From positions 1-46,178 of the forward strand of contig JASHSP010000016.1 of assembly GCA_030038655.1 (NCBI GenBank): 46,178 nt of DNA. Direction: 5' to 3'. Made by a program: the position numbers and the translations under genes. Positions 1 through 7,714 of the stretch are shown here, one piece after another (the first letter of the stretch is position 1; each line of letters opens with the position of its first letter). The notes under the pieces are model-generated. The model was given only the letters and a program-made list of their open reading frames with translations. It was not told the DNA's origin and did not search any database. The stretch comes from Thermoplasmata archaeon. GTDB lineage: Archaea > Thermoplasmatota > Thermoplasmata > Lutacidiplasmatales > UBA184.

Positions 1-317
1 CCTGCTACGTCGCGGGAATCGATTGGGTCCAGGAGCGCGAGGTCATCTACGTCCTGTGGTCGGACGCCCTCCGGGGCTACCTTCATCTCACGACGCGCGT
101 GCCCGCGGATCACGCTCACCTCGAGTCCGCGACCCCGGTCTTCCCGTCCGCCGAATGGCACGAGCGGGAGGCTTGGGAGCTCGTTGACATCACCTTCGAC
201 CACCACCCCGACCTCCGGCACCTCCTCCTCCCGACCGGGTACCAGTTCCACCCCCTCCTCCGCTCGTTCAAGCTCCACGAGCCCGAGGAACTGGAGGTGA
301 AGGTCCGCGATGTCTGA
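1..317 (+). CDS. nuoC: NADH dehydrogenase-like complex I subunit C, 3' part
   Basis: Peripheral-arm 30-kDa subunit of complex I, which holds subunit D and helps form the quinone cavity. The frame is open from the left edge (first full codon at base 3) to a TGA at 315-317, so about 104 C-terminal residues are visible and the start lies outside the window. The segment WHEREAWELVDITFDHHPDL is the family signature (ERE.WEL.DI.F..HPDLR), and the usual tail of a conserved LLP followed by a basic/acidic end is present. An internal ATG in this frame at 99 is not the start, because the conserved core begins upstream of it. It overlaps nuoD by 8 nt. Visible motif and neighbours make the family assignment firm; nuoA and nuoB are presumably upstream. 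Confidence 0.9.
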   Translation, partial: CYVAGIDWVQEREVIYVLWSDALRGYLHLTTRVPADHAHLESATPVFPSAEWHEREAWELVDITFDHHPDLRHLLLPTGYQFHPLLRSFKLHEPEELEVKVRDV

Positions 318-1455
318 CATGTGGATCAACATGGGGCCGCAGCACCCCATGACGCACGGCCTCTGGAACCTCCGCGTCCGGATCGACGGCGAGCTCATAC
401 TCGACGTCGACCCGGAGGTGGGCTACCTCCACCGGGGGATCGAGAAGATCAGCGAGGACCGGCACTACAACGAGGTGATCACCCTCATGGACCGCTGCTG
501 CTACGTCGCCGGGCTCGCTTGGGAGCACCTCTACATCCTCTCCGCGGAGCAGGCACTGCACATCACACCGCCGGAACGGTCCGACTACCTCCGCACGATG
601 TGCGACGAGTTCCAGCGGCTCGCGTCCCACATCATGTGGTACGCCGCCTTCGTCCAGGACCTGGGGCTGATGAGCCCGTTCCTGTACGGCATGCGGGACC
701 GGGACTTGGTCCTCGACCTCCTGCAGGACTACACCGGCGCGCGCATGACGTACGAGTACATGCGCGTGGGCGGCGTCCGCAACGACGTGCCGCCCGGGTT
801 CACGGACCGGGCCCGGAAGGTGCTCGACTGGCTCGGCGACCGGCTGCACGAGTACGACCAGCTCTGCCTCGGCTCGGCGATCTTCCGCAAGCGGTGCGAC
901 GGGCTGGGTGTCCTGAAGGCGAACGACTGCGTCGCCCACGGGGTGACCGGTCCGATGCTCCGCGCCGCGGGCGTGAAGCGCGACCTTCGCAAGGACCGCC
1001 CCTACGCCGCCTACGACCGCGTGGAGTTCGACGTGGCCCTCGCGGACGGCGCGGACGTCACCGCGCGCTACCTGGTCCGCATGGAGGAGATGCGCCAGTC
1101 GATCCGGATCCTTCGACAGGTCCTCGACTGGCTCGACCACCACCCCGGCCCCGCGGTCGCGGAGCGGCTCCCCCGGTGGCTCGGGGCGCCCTACGCACCG
1201 ATCGGAAACGAGGGGTACCTCCTGAAGCGCAGCTACCCGAAGGGCGTCGGGTTCTCCTCGGTGGAGGAGCCCCACGGCGAAGCGCAGGCGTACGTGGTGA
1301 ACGAGGGCGGAGAGCACCCGTACCGCGTGAAGTTCCGTTCGCCCGTCTTCGCGAACGTCAGCGCCGCCCGCCAGTACCTGATCGGATACCACGTCGCCGA
1401 CATTCCCCCGATCATGGGCAGCGTGGACATCTGCGTGGGCGAGGTCGACCGCTAG
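310..1455 (+). CDS. nuoD: NADH dehydrogenase-like complex I subunit D (49 kDa)
   Basis: Quinone-site subunit of complex I, related to the large subunit of NiFe hydrogenases. The 381 residues match the family length. They begin with the MGPQHPMTHG block, continue with GYLHRGIEKI, and end in DICVGEVDR, all hallmark segments of NuoD. The Cys pairs that hold NiFe in hydrogenases are not evident, as expected of the complex I branch. The start ATG at 310 lies 8 nt inside nuoC and has a GGAGGTG ribosome-binding site at 292-298. It sits in a continuous C-D-H-I-J-K-L-M-N array. No NuoE, F or G is seen in the window, so the electron donor cannot be told from here. Confidence 0.95.
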   Translation: MSDMWINMGPQHPMTHGLWNLRVRIDGELILDVDPEVGYLHRGIEKISEDRHYNEVITLMDRCCYVAGLAWEHLYILSAEQALHITPPERSDYLRTMCDEFQRLASHIMWYAAFVQDLGLMSPFLYGMRDRDLVLDLLQDYTGARMTYEYMRVGGVRNDVPPGFTDRARKVLDWLGDRLHEYDQLCLGSAIFRKRCDGLGVLKANDCVAHGVTGPMLRAAGVKRDLRKDRPYAAYDRVEFDVALADGADVTARYLVRMEEMRQSIRILRQVLDWLDHHPGPAVAERLPRWLGAPYAPIGNEGYLLKRSYPKGVGFSSVEEPHGEAQAYVVNEGGEHPYRVKFRSPVFANVSAARQYLIGYHVADIPPIMGSVDICVGEVDR

Positions 1456-1467
1456 GGAGGAACGACG

Positions 1468-2598
1468 ATGACCACCACCACGCTCTACTCGGTCTCGTAC
1501 GACCTGTCCCGGGCGCTCCTCGGCGCGGTCGGGTCGGTCCTGCCGCCCGGCGCGCGCGACGCCCTCACGAGCTCGAACGCCGTGACCGCGCTCGCGGTCC
1601 TCGTGTTCTGCGTGATCCTTCTCGCGGCCAGCATGCTGAACACCATCGTGCTCATCTGGTGGGAGCGGAAGCTCCTCGGCCGGTTCATGGACCGGCGCGG
1701 GGCGATGCACGTCGGCTACGCCGGGCTCCTGCAGAACTTCGCGGACGGACTGAAGCTGTTCCGCAAGACCACCGTCTCGCCGCGCGAGGCGGACGGGCTG
1801 GGGTTCTATTTCGGACCGACGGCGTACATGGTCTCCTCGCTCGTCATCTTCGGCATCCTCCCGATCTCCTCCGGCTGGAACGCGGGAGCCCTCCCGCTCA
1901 GCCTCCTCCTCGCGCTGACGATCTTCTCGTTCGCGCCGCTGTTCATCTTCGTGAGCGCGTGGTCGAGCAACAACAAGTACTCGCTGATGGGCGGCCTCCG
2001 TTCCGCGGCGCAGATGATCGCCTACGAGGTGCCGCTCCTCCTCGCGGTGGTCGCCGTCGTCATCGTCTCGGGGAGCTTCGACCTGACGACGATCGTCTAC
2101 GACCAGCGGAACTATTGGTTCTGGGGCCCGTTGTTCCTGGCGCTCGTCGTCTTCGTCGCGGCGATGCTGGCCGAGATGGAGCGCATCCCGTTCGACCTCC
2201 CCGAGGCGGAGGCGGAGCTCGTGGAGGGGTGGAACACCGAGTACGGCGGCATGCTGTTCGCGTTCTTCATGCTCGCGGACTATCTGCGCGCCCTCGTCGG
2301 GAGCATCCTGGTCGTCCTCCTGTTCCTGGGAGGATGGACCCTTCCGTCGTGGGTCCCGGCCGGCCTCACCTCGTTCCCGCTCGCCGGGATCGTCTGGTTC
2401 ATGGTGAAGACCTACGCCGTCTTCGGCCTCTTCGTCTGGATCCGCGCGTCCCTTCCCCGGGTCCGTACCGACCAGCTCCTGCGGGTCGGCTGGAACCGGA
2501 TGATTCCGCTCGCGCTCCTCTCCGTCTTCCTCGCGGCGGCGCTCGTCACCGTCCGCTGCGTGCCGGTCCTCGGATGCGTTCCCTCGGTGGGGGCCTGA
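1468..2598 (+). CDS. nuoH: NADH dehydrogenase-like complex I subunit H
   Basis: Membrane-arm subunit that joins the quinone site to the proton-pumping modules. The 376 residues hold about eight hydrophobic segments. Diagnostic blocks are the loop FADGLKLFRKTTVSP and the acidic quinone-loop motif IPFDLPEAEAELVEGWNTEY, both nearly invariant in NuoH. The ATG at 1468 is preceded by GGGAGG at 1455-1460, overlapping the end of nuoD, which supports the start. nuoI follows after a short gap. Ordinary in length and content for the family. Confidence 0.95.
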   Translation: MTTTTLYSVSYDLSRALLGAVGSVLPPGARDALTSSNAVTALAVLVFCVILLAASMLNTIVLIWWERKLLGRFMDRRGAMHVGYAGLLQNFADGLKLFRKTTVSPREADGLGFYFGPTAYMVSSLVIFGILPISSGWNAGALPLSLLLALTIFSFAPLFIFVSAWSSNNKYSLMGGLRSAAQMIAYEVPLLLAVVAVVIVSGSFDLTTIVYDQRNYWFWGPLFLALVVFVAAMLAEMERIPFDLPEAEAELVEGWNTEYGGMLFAFFMLADYLRALVGSILVVLLFLGGWTLPSWVPAGLTSFPLAGIVWFMVKTYAVFGLFVWIRASLPRVRTDQLLRVGWNRMIPLALLSVFLAAALVTVRCVPVLGCVPSVGA

Positions 2599-2618
2599 AC
2601 CGAGCGGCGGGATCAACG

Positions 2619-3398
2619 ATGGCGAGCGAGTTCAACGCGACGGAGAAGCCCGATGAGAACCCGGTGCTCTGGGTGGCCCGGCCGATGGCGACCGCGGCCC
2701 GGCAGTTCGCGAAGAGCCTCTTCCGGCCCTCGACCATCATCTACCCCTACGAGCGGCTCGAGGACCCCCGGTTCCGGACGAAGGTCGGGGTCGGTTCCGG
2801 GATGCCCATCGGCGTCGGTCCGGTCTGGGACAACTACCGGGGAGTGCACGCGCTCAACATCGCCACGTGCATCAGCTGCAACCTCTGCGCGTTCTCGTGC
2901 CCCGACCTGTGCATCCAGATGGTGACGGTGCCGGGCGGCGACCCGAAGCACCCGAAGAAATGCCCCGAGATCGACTACGGGAAATGCAGCTACTGCGGGT
3001 TCTGCTCGGACGCGTGCCCCGAGGGGTGCCTCACGATGACGACCCGCTACGAGCTCTCGACCACGAAGCGTTCGGAGATGGTCTACTCGCCGGCGAAGCT
3101 GAACGAGGTGTTCCGCACCAAGCTCCCGATGAATCCGATCCGGATCGAGCTCCCGAAGAACGAGGACTCGATCCTGCTCGACCCGCCGCTGTGCATCGGA
3201 TGCAACGCGTGCGCCCGCGATTGCCCCACGCAGTGCATCACGATGCTCGACATCCCGAAGCCGGAGGCGAAGCCCGGCGAGAAGGTCGCGAAGCGGATCT
3301 GGAAGGAGCCGGTCGTCAACGACTCCGACTGCGTCCGGTGCGGCACGTGCATCAGCGTCTGCCCGAAGGAGTGCCTGTTCTGGGGGGGCTCCAAGTGA
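2619..3398 (+). CDS. nuoI: Complex I subunit I with four [4Fe-4S] motifs
   Basis: Iron-sulfur subunit of the complex I wire to the quinone site. The 259 residues are longer than a standard NuoI. The usual pair of ferredoxin motifs is at Cys84/87/90/94 and Cys123/126/129/133, the second preceded by the typical IDYGKC. A second ferredoxin-like pair follows at Cys192/195/198/202 and Cys238/241/244/248. Each motif reads C-x2-C-x2-C-x3-C-P and has a further Cys four residues later (98, 137, 206, 252). The ATG at 2619 is chosen because the frame upstream reads through nuoD and nuoH as shadow; the N-terminal amphipathic segment then fits NuoI. The stop overlaps the nuoJ start (GTGA). The family call is seen; a role for the extra clusters as an extended wire or ferredoxin docking site is inference. 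Confidence 0.92.
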   Translation: MASEFNATEKPDENPVLWVARPMATAARQFAKSLFRPSTIIYPYERLEDPRFRTKVGVGSGMPIGVGPVWDNYRGVHALNIATCISCNLCAFSCPDLCIQMVTVPGGDPKHPKKCPEIDYGKCSYCGFCSDACPEGCLTMTTRYELSTTKRSEMVYSPAKLNEVFRTKLPMNPIRIELPKNEDSILLDPPLCIGCNACARDCPTQCITMLDIPKPEAKPGEKVAKRIWKEPVVNDSDCVRCGTCISVCPKECLFWGGSK

Positions 3399-3883
3399 GC
3401 CTGCCCGAGATCGCGTTCGCCCTGCTCGCGGCCGTCGCCGTCGTGACGGCGATCGCCGCCCTCCTCGTGCGGGAGCTGGTGCACACGATCCTGTGGGTGG
3501 CGGTGTTCTTCGTCGACCTCGCGGCGATCTACTTCCTCCTCGAGGCACCGTTCCTGGGCGTGCTGCAGCTCGGGGTCTACGCGGGGGCGGTGACGATCCT
3601 CCTCCTGTTCGGGGTCATGGTCACCCGCAAGCGCATCTTCTCCCGCGAGGCCGCAACCGGGATCGGGCCGGTCGCGGTGGCGCTGGCGCTCCTCACGGTC
3701 GTCTTCGTCGGGACCGGGCTCGGGGAGCTGCCCCAGGGCGAGGTCACGATCCGGGCCTACGACCCGAGCACGCTCTCGGTGAACCTATTCGGGCCCAACG
3801 GGGCGTGGCTCCTGCTCCTCGGCCTCATCATGCTCGCCGCGGTTTCCGGCGCGATCTTCCTCGTCCGGGAGGGTCGCGAGTGA
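3395..3883 (+). CDS. nuoJ: Complex I subunit J
   Basis: Small membrane subunit of the proton-translocating arm. The 162 residues have about five hydrophobic helices. The segment LGVLQLGVYAGAVTILLLFG contains the conserved pi-bulge helix region of NuoJ (VYAGAV..L..F..M). The start is a GTG at 3395 overlapping the TGA of nuoI, chosen because the reading frame upstream is only shadow of nuoI and the first residues lead straight into the first membrane helix. The end overlaps nuoK in the same GTGA way, so the two are translationally coupled. Confidence 0.9.
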   Translation: MSLPEIAFALLAAVAVVTAIAALLVRELVHTILWVAVFFVDLAAIYFLLEAPFLGVLQLGVYAGAVTILLLFGVMVTRKRIFSREAATGIGPVAVALALLTVVFVGTGLGELPQGEVTIRAYDPSTLSVNLFGPNGAWLLLLGLIMLAAVSGAIFLVREGRE

Positions 3884-4200
3884 CGACCCTCGGCCCCACG
3901 GGGTTCCTCGCGCTCTCAAGCGCCCTGCTCGGCATCGGCCTGTTCGGGATCCTGACGCGCCGGAACTTCGTCCTGCTCCTGATCTCGATCGAGATCGCGA
4001 CCAACGCGGCCATCCTGAACTTCGTCTACTTCGCGGCGTTCGCTCCGTCCGCACCGCTCGGCATCTCGGGGCAGTCGATCGCGGTCGTCCTGGTCGGGTT
4101 CGCGGCGACCGAGGTCGCCGTGGGCCTCGCGATCGTGCTGGCGCTCAACCGGGCGAAGGGGACGATCAACGTCGCCGAAGTGACCGAGCTCAAGTCGTAG
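3880..4200 (+). CDS. nuoK: Complex I subunit K
   Basis: Three-helix membrane subunit of complex I. The 106 residues match the family length. A buried glutamate in helix 2 (LLLISIEIATNAAIL) and another in helix 3 (GFAATEVAVGLAIVLAL) correspond to the two conserved proton-path carboxylates of NuoK. The start is a GTG at 3880 overlapping the stop of nuoJ. The TAG stop at 4198-4200 is in the same frame as nuoL, whose frame therefore opens immediately after it. Confidence 0.92.
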   Translation: MTTLGPTGFLALSSALLGIGLFGILTRRNFVLLLISIEIATNAAILNFVYFAAFAPSAPLGISGQSIAVVLVGFAATEVAVGLAIVLALNRAKGTINVAEVTELKS

Positions 4201-4269
4201 GGGGAAGGTCGCACGGTCGCTCTGAGCGCGCTCTACGGCTGGGCCTTCCTCGTCCCGCTCCTCTCGGTC

Positions 4270-6234
4270 GTGTCGTTCGTCGTCGTCGGCCTCCTGGGTC
4301 GCCGGATGCCCCGTCTCGAGTGGGGGGGCTGGGTCGCCGTCGTGTGCTCGGGCGCGGCGATGGTGGTGGGGGTACTGATCGGCCTCGGGGAGGTCCTGGG
4401 ACCGGCGACCTACGTCGACCGGCGGTACACCTGGCTCCATCTGGCCCCGTCGTCCGGCTACCCGAACGGATTCTCGCTCGTGGTCGGGACCCTGGTCGAC
4501 CCGCTCTCCGCGTTGATGCTGATCGTGGTCACGGTCGTCGGCTTCCTCGTGATGCTGTACTCGATCGGGTACATGCACCAGGACCGGGGACTGCCCCGGT
4601 ACTACGCGGAGCTTTCGCTGTTCCTCGCGGCGATGAACGGCCTGGTCCTCTCCGACAACCTGCTCGAGTTCTTCCTCTTCTGGGAGCTGGTCGGCCTCTG
4701 CTCCTACTTCCTCATCGGATTCTACTACGAGAAGCCGAGCGCCTCGAGCGCCGCGAAGGAGGCGTTCCTCGTCACGCGCGTGGGGGACGTGATGCTCCTG
4801 CTCGGGATCTTCCTCTTCTTCTACGAGTACGCGGCCGCGGGACCCGTCGGTTCCGGCGGCTGGGCGGCGAACGGGTTCCTGTTCGTGCAGAACGGCCTGC
4901 CGTTCCTCCAGCAGGGCCCGCCCGTCGCGACCGATCCGACGATCCTGACCGTCGCCGGGATCATGATCCTCGGGGGAGCCGCCGGCAAGAGCGCGCAGTT
5001 CCCGCTCCACGTCTGGCTGCCGGACGCCATGGAGGGCCCGACGACCGTCTCGGCGCTCATCCACGCGGCGACGATGGTGGCGGCGGGCGTCTACCTGCTC
5101 GCCGTCACGAGCGTCTTCATCGGATTCACCGCGACCGATTCGCTCGTCATCGTCGCGGTCGGCGGGTTCACGACGTTCTTCGCCGCGACCATGGCCGTCG
5201 TCCACCCCGACATCAAGCGGGTGATCGCCTATTCGACCATCAGCCAGCTCGGGTACATGGTACTGGCCGTCGGCGCCGGTTTCTCGATGGTGGCACTCTA
5301 CCACCTGTTCACGCACGCGTTCTTCAAGGCGCTCCTGTTCCTCGCCGCCGGCTCGGTCATCCACGCCGTCGGCACCCAGGACCTGTTCAAGATGGGCGGC
5401 CTGAAGAAGGCGATGCCGCTCACGGCGGCGGCGTTCGCGATCGGCGGGCTGGCGCTCGCCGGTATCCCGCCGTTCGCCGGGTTCTGGAGCAAGGACGACG
5501 TGCTCGCGTCGGTCTACTCCACCCTCGGGAGCCATCCGTACTACTGGCCGTTCTTTCTCCTCGCGTTCTTCTCCGTCTTCCTGACGGCGTACTACATCTT
5601 CCGCGTCTGGTTCTTGGTCTTCTCGGGCGACCGCCCGCGCGACCCGACCCTGCCCCCCGCCCACGAGGGGCCGTGGGTGATGCGCGTCCCGCTCGTCGTT
5701 CTCTCCGCGTTCGCGGTCGGGGGCGGGGCGCTCGTCTTTTTCCCCGGGTTCCAGCGCCTCCTGCTGAAGGGCGTCGGGTTCGCCGGGTCGCTCGCCGCCG
5801 GGATCCCGCCCGCCTACACGGCGACCGACCTCCTCCTCAGCGGCGGAGGCGTCGGCCTAGCCCTGGGCGGGCTCGCGCTGGCCTGGTGGTTGTGGGGGAA
5901 CGGCCGGGTCGCCCCGCTCCCGAGCTCGACCGCGACCCGGGCGATGCGAAACGTCCTCCTCGAACGGTACTACTTCAAGGCCGGGTACGACTGGATCGGG
6001 GGACGGGGCATCTACACGCTCGCGCGCGCCGCCGACTTCTTCGACCAGTTCGTGATCGACGGGACGGTCCACGGCTTCGAGAAGGGGTTCGCCGCCCTGT
6101 CGGACCGGTTGCGACGGCTCCAGTCGGGGCTCGTGTCGGATTACGCGGCCTACGTGGTGGCCGGCCTCGTCACGGTGTTCGTCCTGCTGCTGCTGGTCGC
6201 CCCGTACCTGGTCGGGCGCTTCGGAGGGACGTAG
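4270..6234 (+). CDS. nuoL: Complex I subunit L (antiporter-like)
   Basis: Distal antiporter-like proton-pumping subunit. It carries the Mrp-type core: a glutamate in LFFLFWELVGLCSYFLIG, a lysine near AGKSAQFPLHVWLPDAMEGP, and the HAATMVAAGVYLL and HAFFKALLFLAAGS helices; the C-terminal lateral-helix region is also present. Coordinates use the first canonical start, a GTG at 4270, giving 654 residues, but that cuts the first membrane helix in half. In-frame sequence from 4201 on reads VALSALYGWAFLVPLLSVV, which looks like a genuine NuoL N-terminus but has no ATG, GTG or TTG. A non-standard start (CTG at 4222 or GTC at 4216, below the purine-rich GGGGAAGG at 4201-4208) or a base error is likely. 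nuoM follows with no gap. Confidence 0.93.
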   Translation: MSFVVVGLLGRRMPRLEWGGWVAVVCSGAAMVVGVLIGLGEVLGPATYVDRRYTWLHLAPSSGYPNGFSLVVGTLVDPLSALMLIVVTVVGFLVMLYSIGYMHQDRGLPRYYAELSLFLAAMNGLVLSDNLLEFFLFWELVGLCSYFLIGFYYEKPSASSAAKEAFLVTRVGDVMLLLGIFLFFYEYAAAGPVGSGGWAANGFLFVQNGLPFLQQGPPVATDPTILTVAGIMILGGAAGKSAQFPLHVWLPDAMEGPTTVSALIHAATMVAAGVYLLAVTSVFIGFTATDSLVIVAVGGFTTFFAATMAVVHPDIKRVIAYSTISQLGYMVLAVGAGFSMVALYHLFTHAFFKALLFLAAGSVIHAVGTQDLFKMGGLKKAMPLTAAAFAIGGLALAGIPPFAGFWSKDDVLASVYSTLGSHPYYWPFFLLAFFSVFLTAYYIFRVWFLVFSGDRPRDPTLPPAHEGPWVMRVPLVVLSAFAVGGGALVFFPGFQRLLLKGVGFAGSLAAGIPPAYTATDLLLSGGGVGLALGGLALAWWLWGNGRVAPLPSSTATRAMRNVLLERYYFKAGYDWIGGRGIYTLARAADFFDQFVIDGTVHGFEKGFAALSDRLRRLQSGLVSDYAAYVVAGLVTVFVLLLLVAPYLVGRFGGT

Positions 6235-7710
6235 ATGATCCCAATCCTCTCCCTCGTGCTCGCGACCCTCCTCGCCGGGACGGCGGTCACGTTCCTGGCC
6301 GGGTCGCGAGCGCGCTGGGCGGCCCTGGGCACGGCGCTCGCGTTCCTCGCGGAGGTCGGGTTCCTGTTCCTCGGCTACCCCGGCTGGCCGGGGTACAACG
6401 GCGCGATGGTGCCCGGCTTCGCCGACCAGGAGTCGTACGCGTGGATCCACCTTTACTGGATGCACGTGAACTACACCGTCGGCGTCGACGGGATCTCGCT
6501 CGTCCTGATCCTCCTGACCGCGATCCTCCAGATCGCCACGGTGGTCTACTCGTGGACCGAGTCGAAACGGCCCGCGGCGTACTTCGGCCTCGTGACGCTC
6601 ACCTGCCTCGGGTCGTTCGGCGTGTTCGTCGCCCTGGACGTGCTCCTGTTCTTCCTCTTCTGGGAGGCGGTGCTCATCCCGATGTTCTTCCTGATCGGGT
6701 ACTGGGGCGGGCCGCGCCGCCGGTACGCCGCGATCAAGTTCTTCGTCTACACCCACGTCGCGTCGATCGTGATGCTGGTCGGCCTGCTTGCGCTGGTCTT
6801 CTACTCGGGGGCGACCTCGTTCGATTTCGCGAGCGTCTACGCGGCGGCGCGGGGGCTCTCGCCGGTCGTCCAGGTGTTCCTGTTCCTGCCGCTCCTCTTC
6901 GGCTTCGCGGTCAAGTTCCCGGTCGTTCCGTTCCACACCTGGCTGCCGGACGCGCACGTCGAGGCGCCGACCGGCGGGTCGGTCCTCCTCGCCGGCCTCC
7001 TGCTCAAGCTCGGGGGCTACGGGCTGATCCGCTGGGCCGTGGAGGTGCTCCCCGTCGGGTTCGCGCACGTACGTCCGATCGTCTTCGTCCTCGCGTTCGT
7101 GTCGATCCTGTGGGGCTCGGTCCTCGCGCTGTCGCAGCGGGACCTGAAGCGGATGGTCGCCTACTCGTCCATCAATCACATGGGGATCGTGCTGCTCGCC
7201 ATCGGGCTCGGCAGCTCGCTCGGCCTCCTGGCCGCGGTCCTACTGATGTTCGCGCACGGGATCGTCAGCGCGCTCCTGTTCATGTCGGCCGGGACCGTCC
7301 ACCACACGTTCGGGACCCGCGACATCCCGTCGGTCGGCGGGATCACCCCGACGACCCCGGCGCTCTCGACGATGATGATGACCGGCTCCCTGGCGTCGCT
7401 CGGGCTGCCCGCGCTCATCAGCTTCCCGGCCGAGTTCGTCGCGCTCCTCGCGACCTGGGAGGCCCTCGGGTACCTCGTGCTCCTGCCCCTCGCGGTGCTG
7501 GTCGTGACCGCTGGCTTCTACCTCTGGATGATGCAGCGGATGCTGTTCGGTCCGCCGCGCGGGATCCCGGCCGATGCGCACGACGTGCCGACGCACGAGG
7601 GCGTCGCGATGGGACTCCTGGTCGCGCTGAGCGTCCTGTTCGGCGTCCTTCCCGGTCTCCTCGTGAACGTGATCGCGAACTCGCCCGTGAAGGGGTTCCC
7701 CGGGACCTGA
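6235..7710 (+). CDS. nuoM: Complex I subunit M (antiporter-like)
   Basis: Middle antiporter-like proton-pumping subunit of the membrane arm. The 491 residues have about 14 helices and the family hallmarks: the VGVDGISLVLILLTA segment, the glutamate in LFFLFWEAVLIPMFFLIG, and the conserved lysine and histidine helix around VKFPVVPFHTWLPDAHVEAP. The AYSSINHMG and FAHGIVSALLFMSAG helices are also present. The ATG at 6235 directly follows the nuoL stop (6232-6234). nuoN begins 4 nt after its end, so all three antiporter-like subunits are tightly packed. Confidence 0.95.
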   Translation: MIPILSLVLATLLAGTAVTFLAGSRARWAALGTALAFLAEVGFLFLGYPGWPGYNGAMVPGFADQESYAWIHLYWMHVNYTVGVDGISLVLILLTAILQIATVVYSWTESKRPAAYFGLVTLTCLGSFGVFVALDVLLFFLFWEAVLIPMFFLIGYWGGPRRRYAAIKFFVYTHVASIVMLVGLLALVFYSGATSFDFASVYAAARGLSPVVQVFLFLPLLFGFAVKFPVVPFHTWLPDAHVEAPTGGSVLLAGLLLKLGGYGLIRWAVEVLPVGFAHVRPIVFVLAFVSILWGSVLALSQRDLKRMVAYSSINHMGIVLLAIGLGSSLGLLAAVLLMFAHGIVSALLFMSAGTVHHTFGTRDIPSVGGITPTTPALSTMMMTGSLASLGLPALISFPAEFVALLATWEALGYLVLLPLAVLVVTAGFYLWMMQRMLFGPPRGIPADAHDVPTHEGVAMGLLVALSVLFGVLPGLLVNVIANSPVKGFPGT

Positions 7711-7714
7711 ACCG

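Noticed and set aside
268-2616. Long - strand open frame of about 780 codons opposite nuoD and nuoH
   Set aside because: It lies opposite well-conserved complex I genes and its product is only Arg/Glu/Asp/His-rich sequence, the usual shadow in GC-rich DNA.
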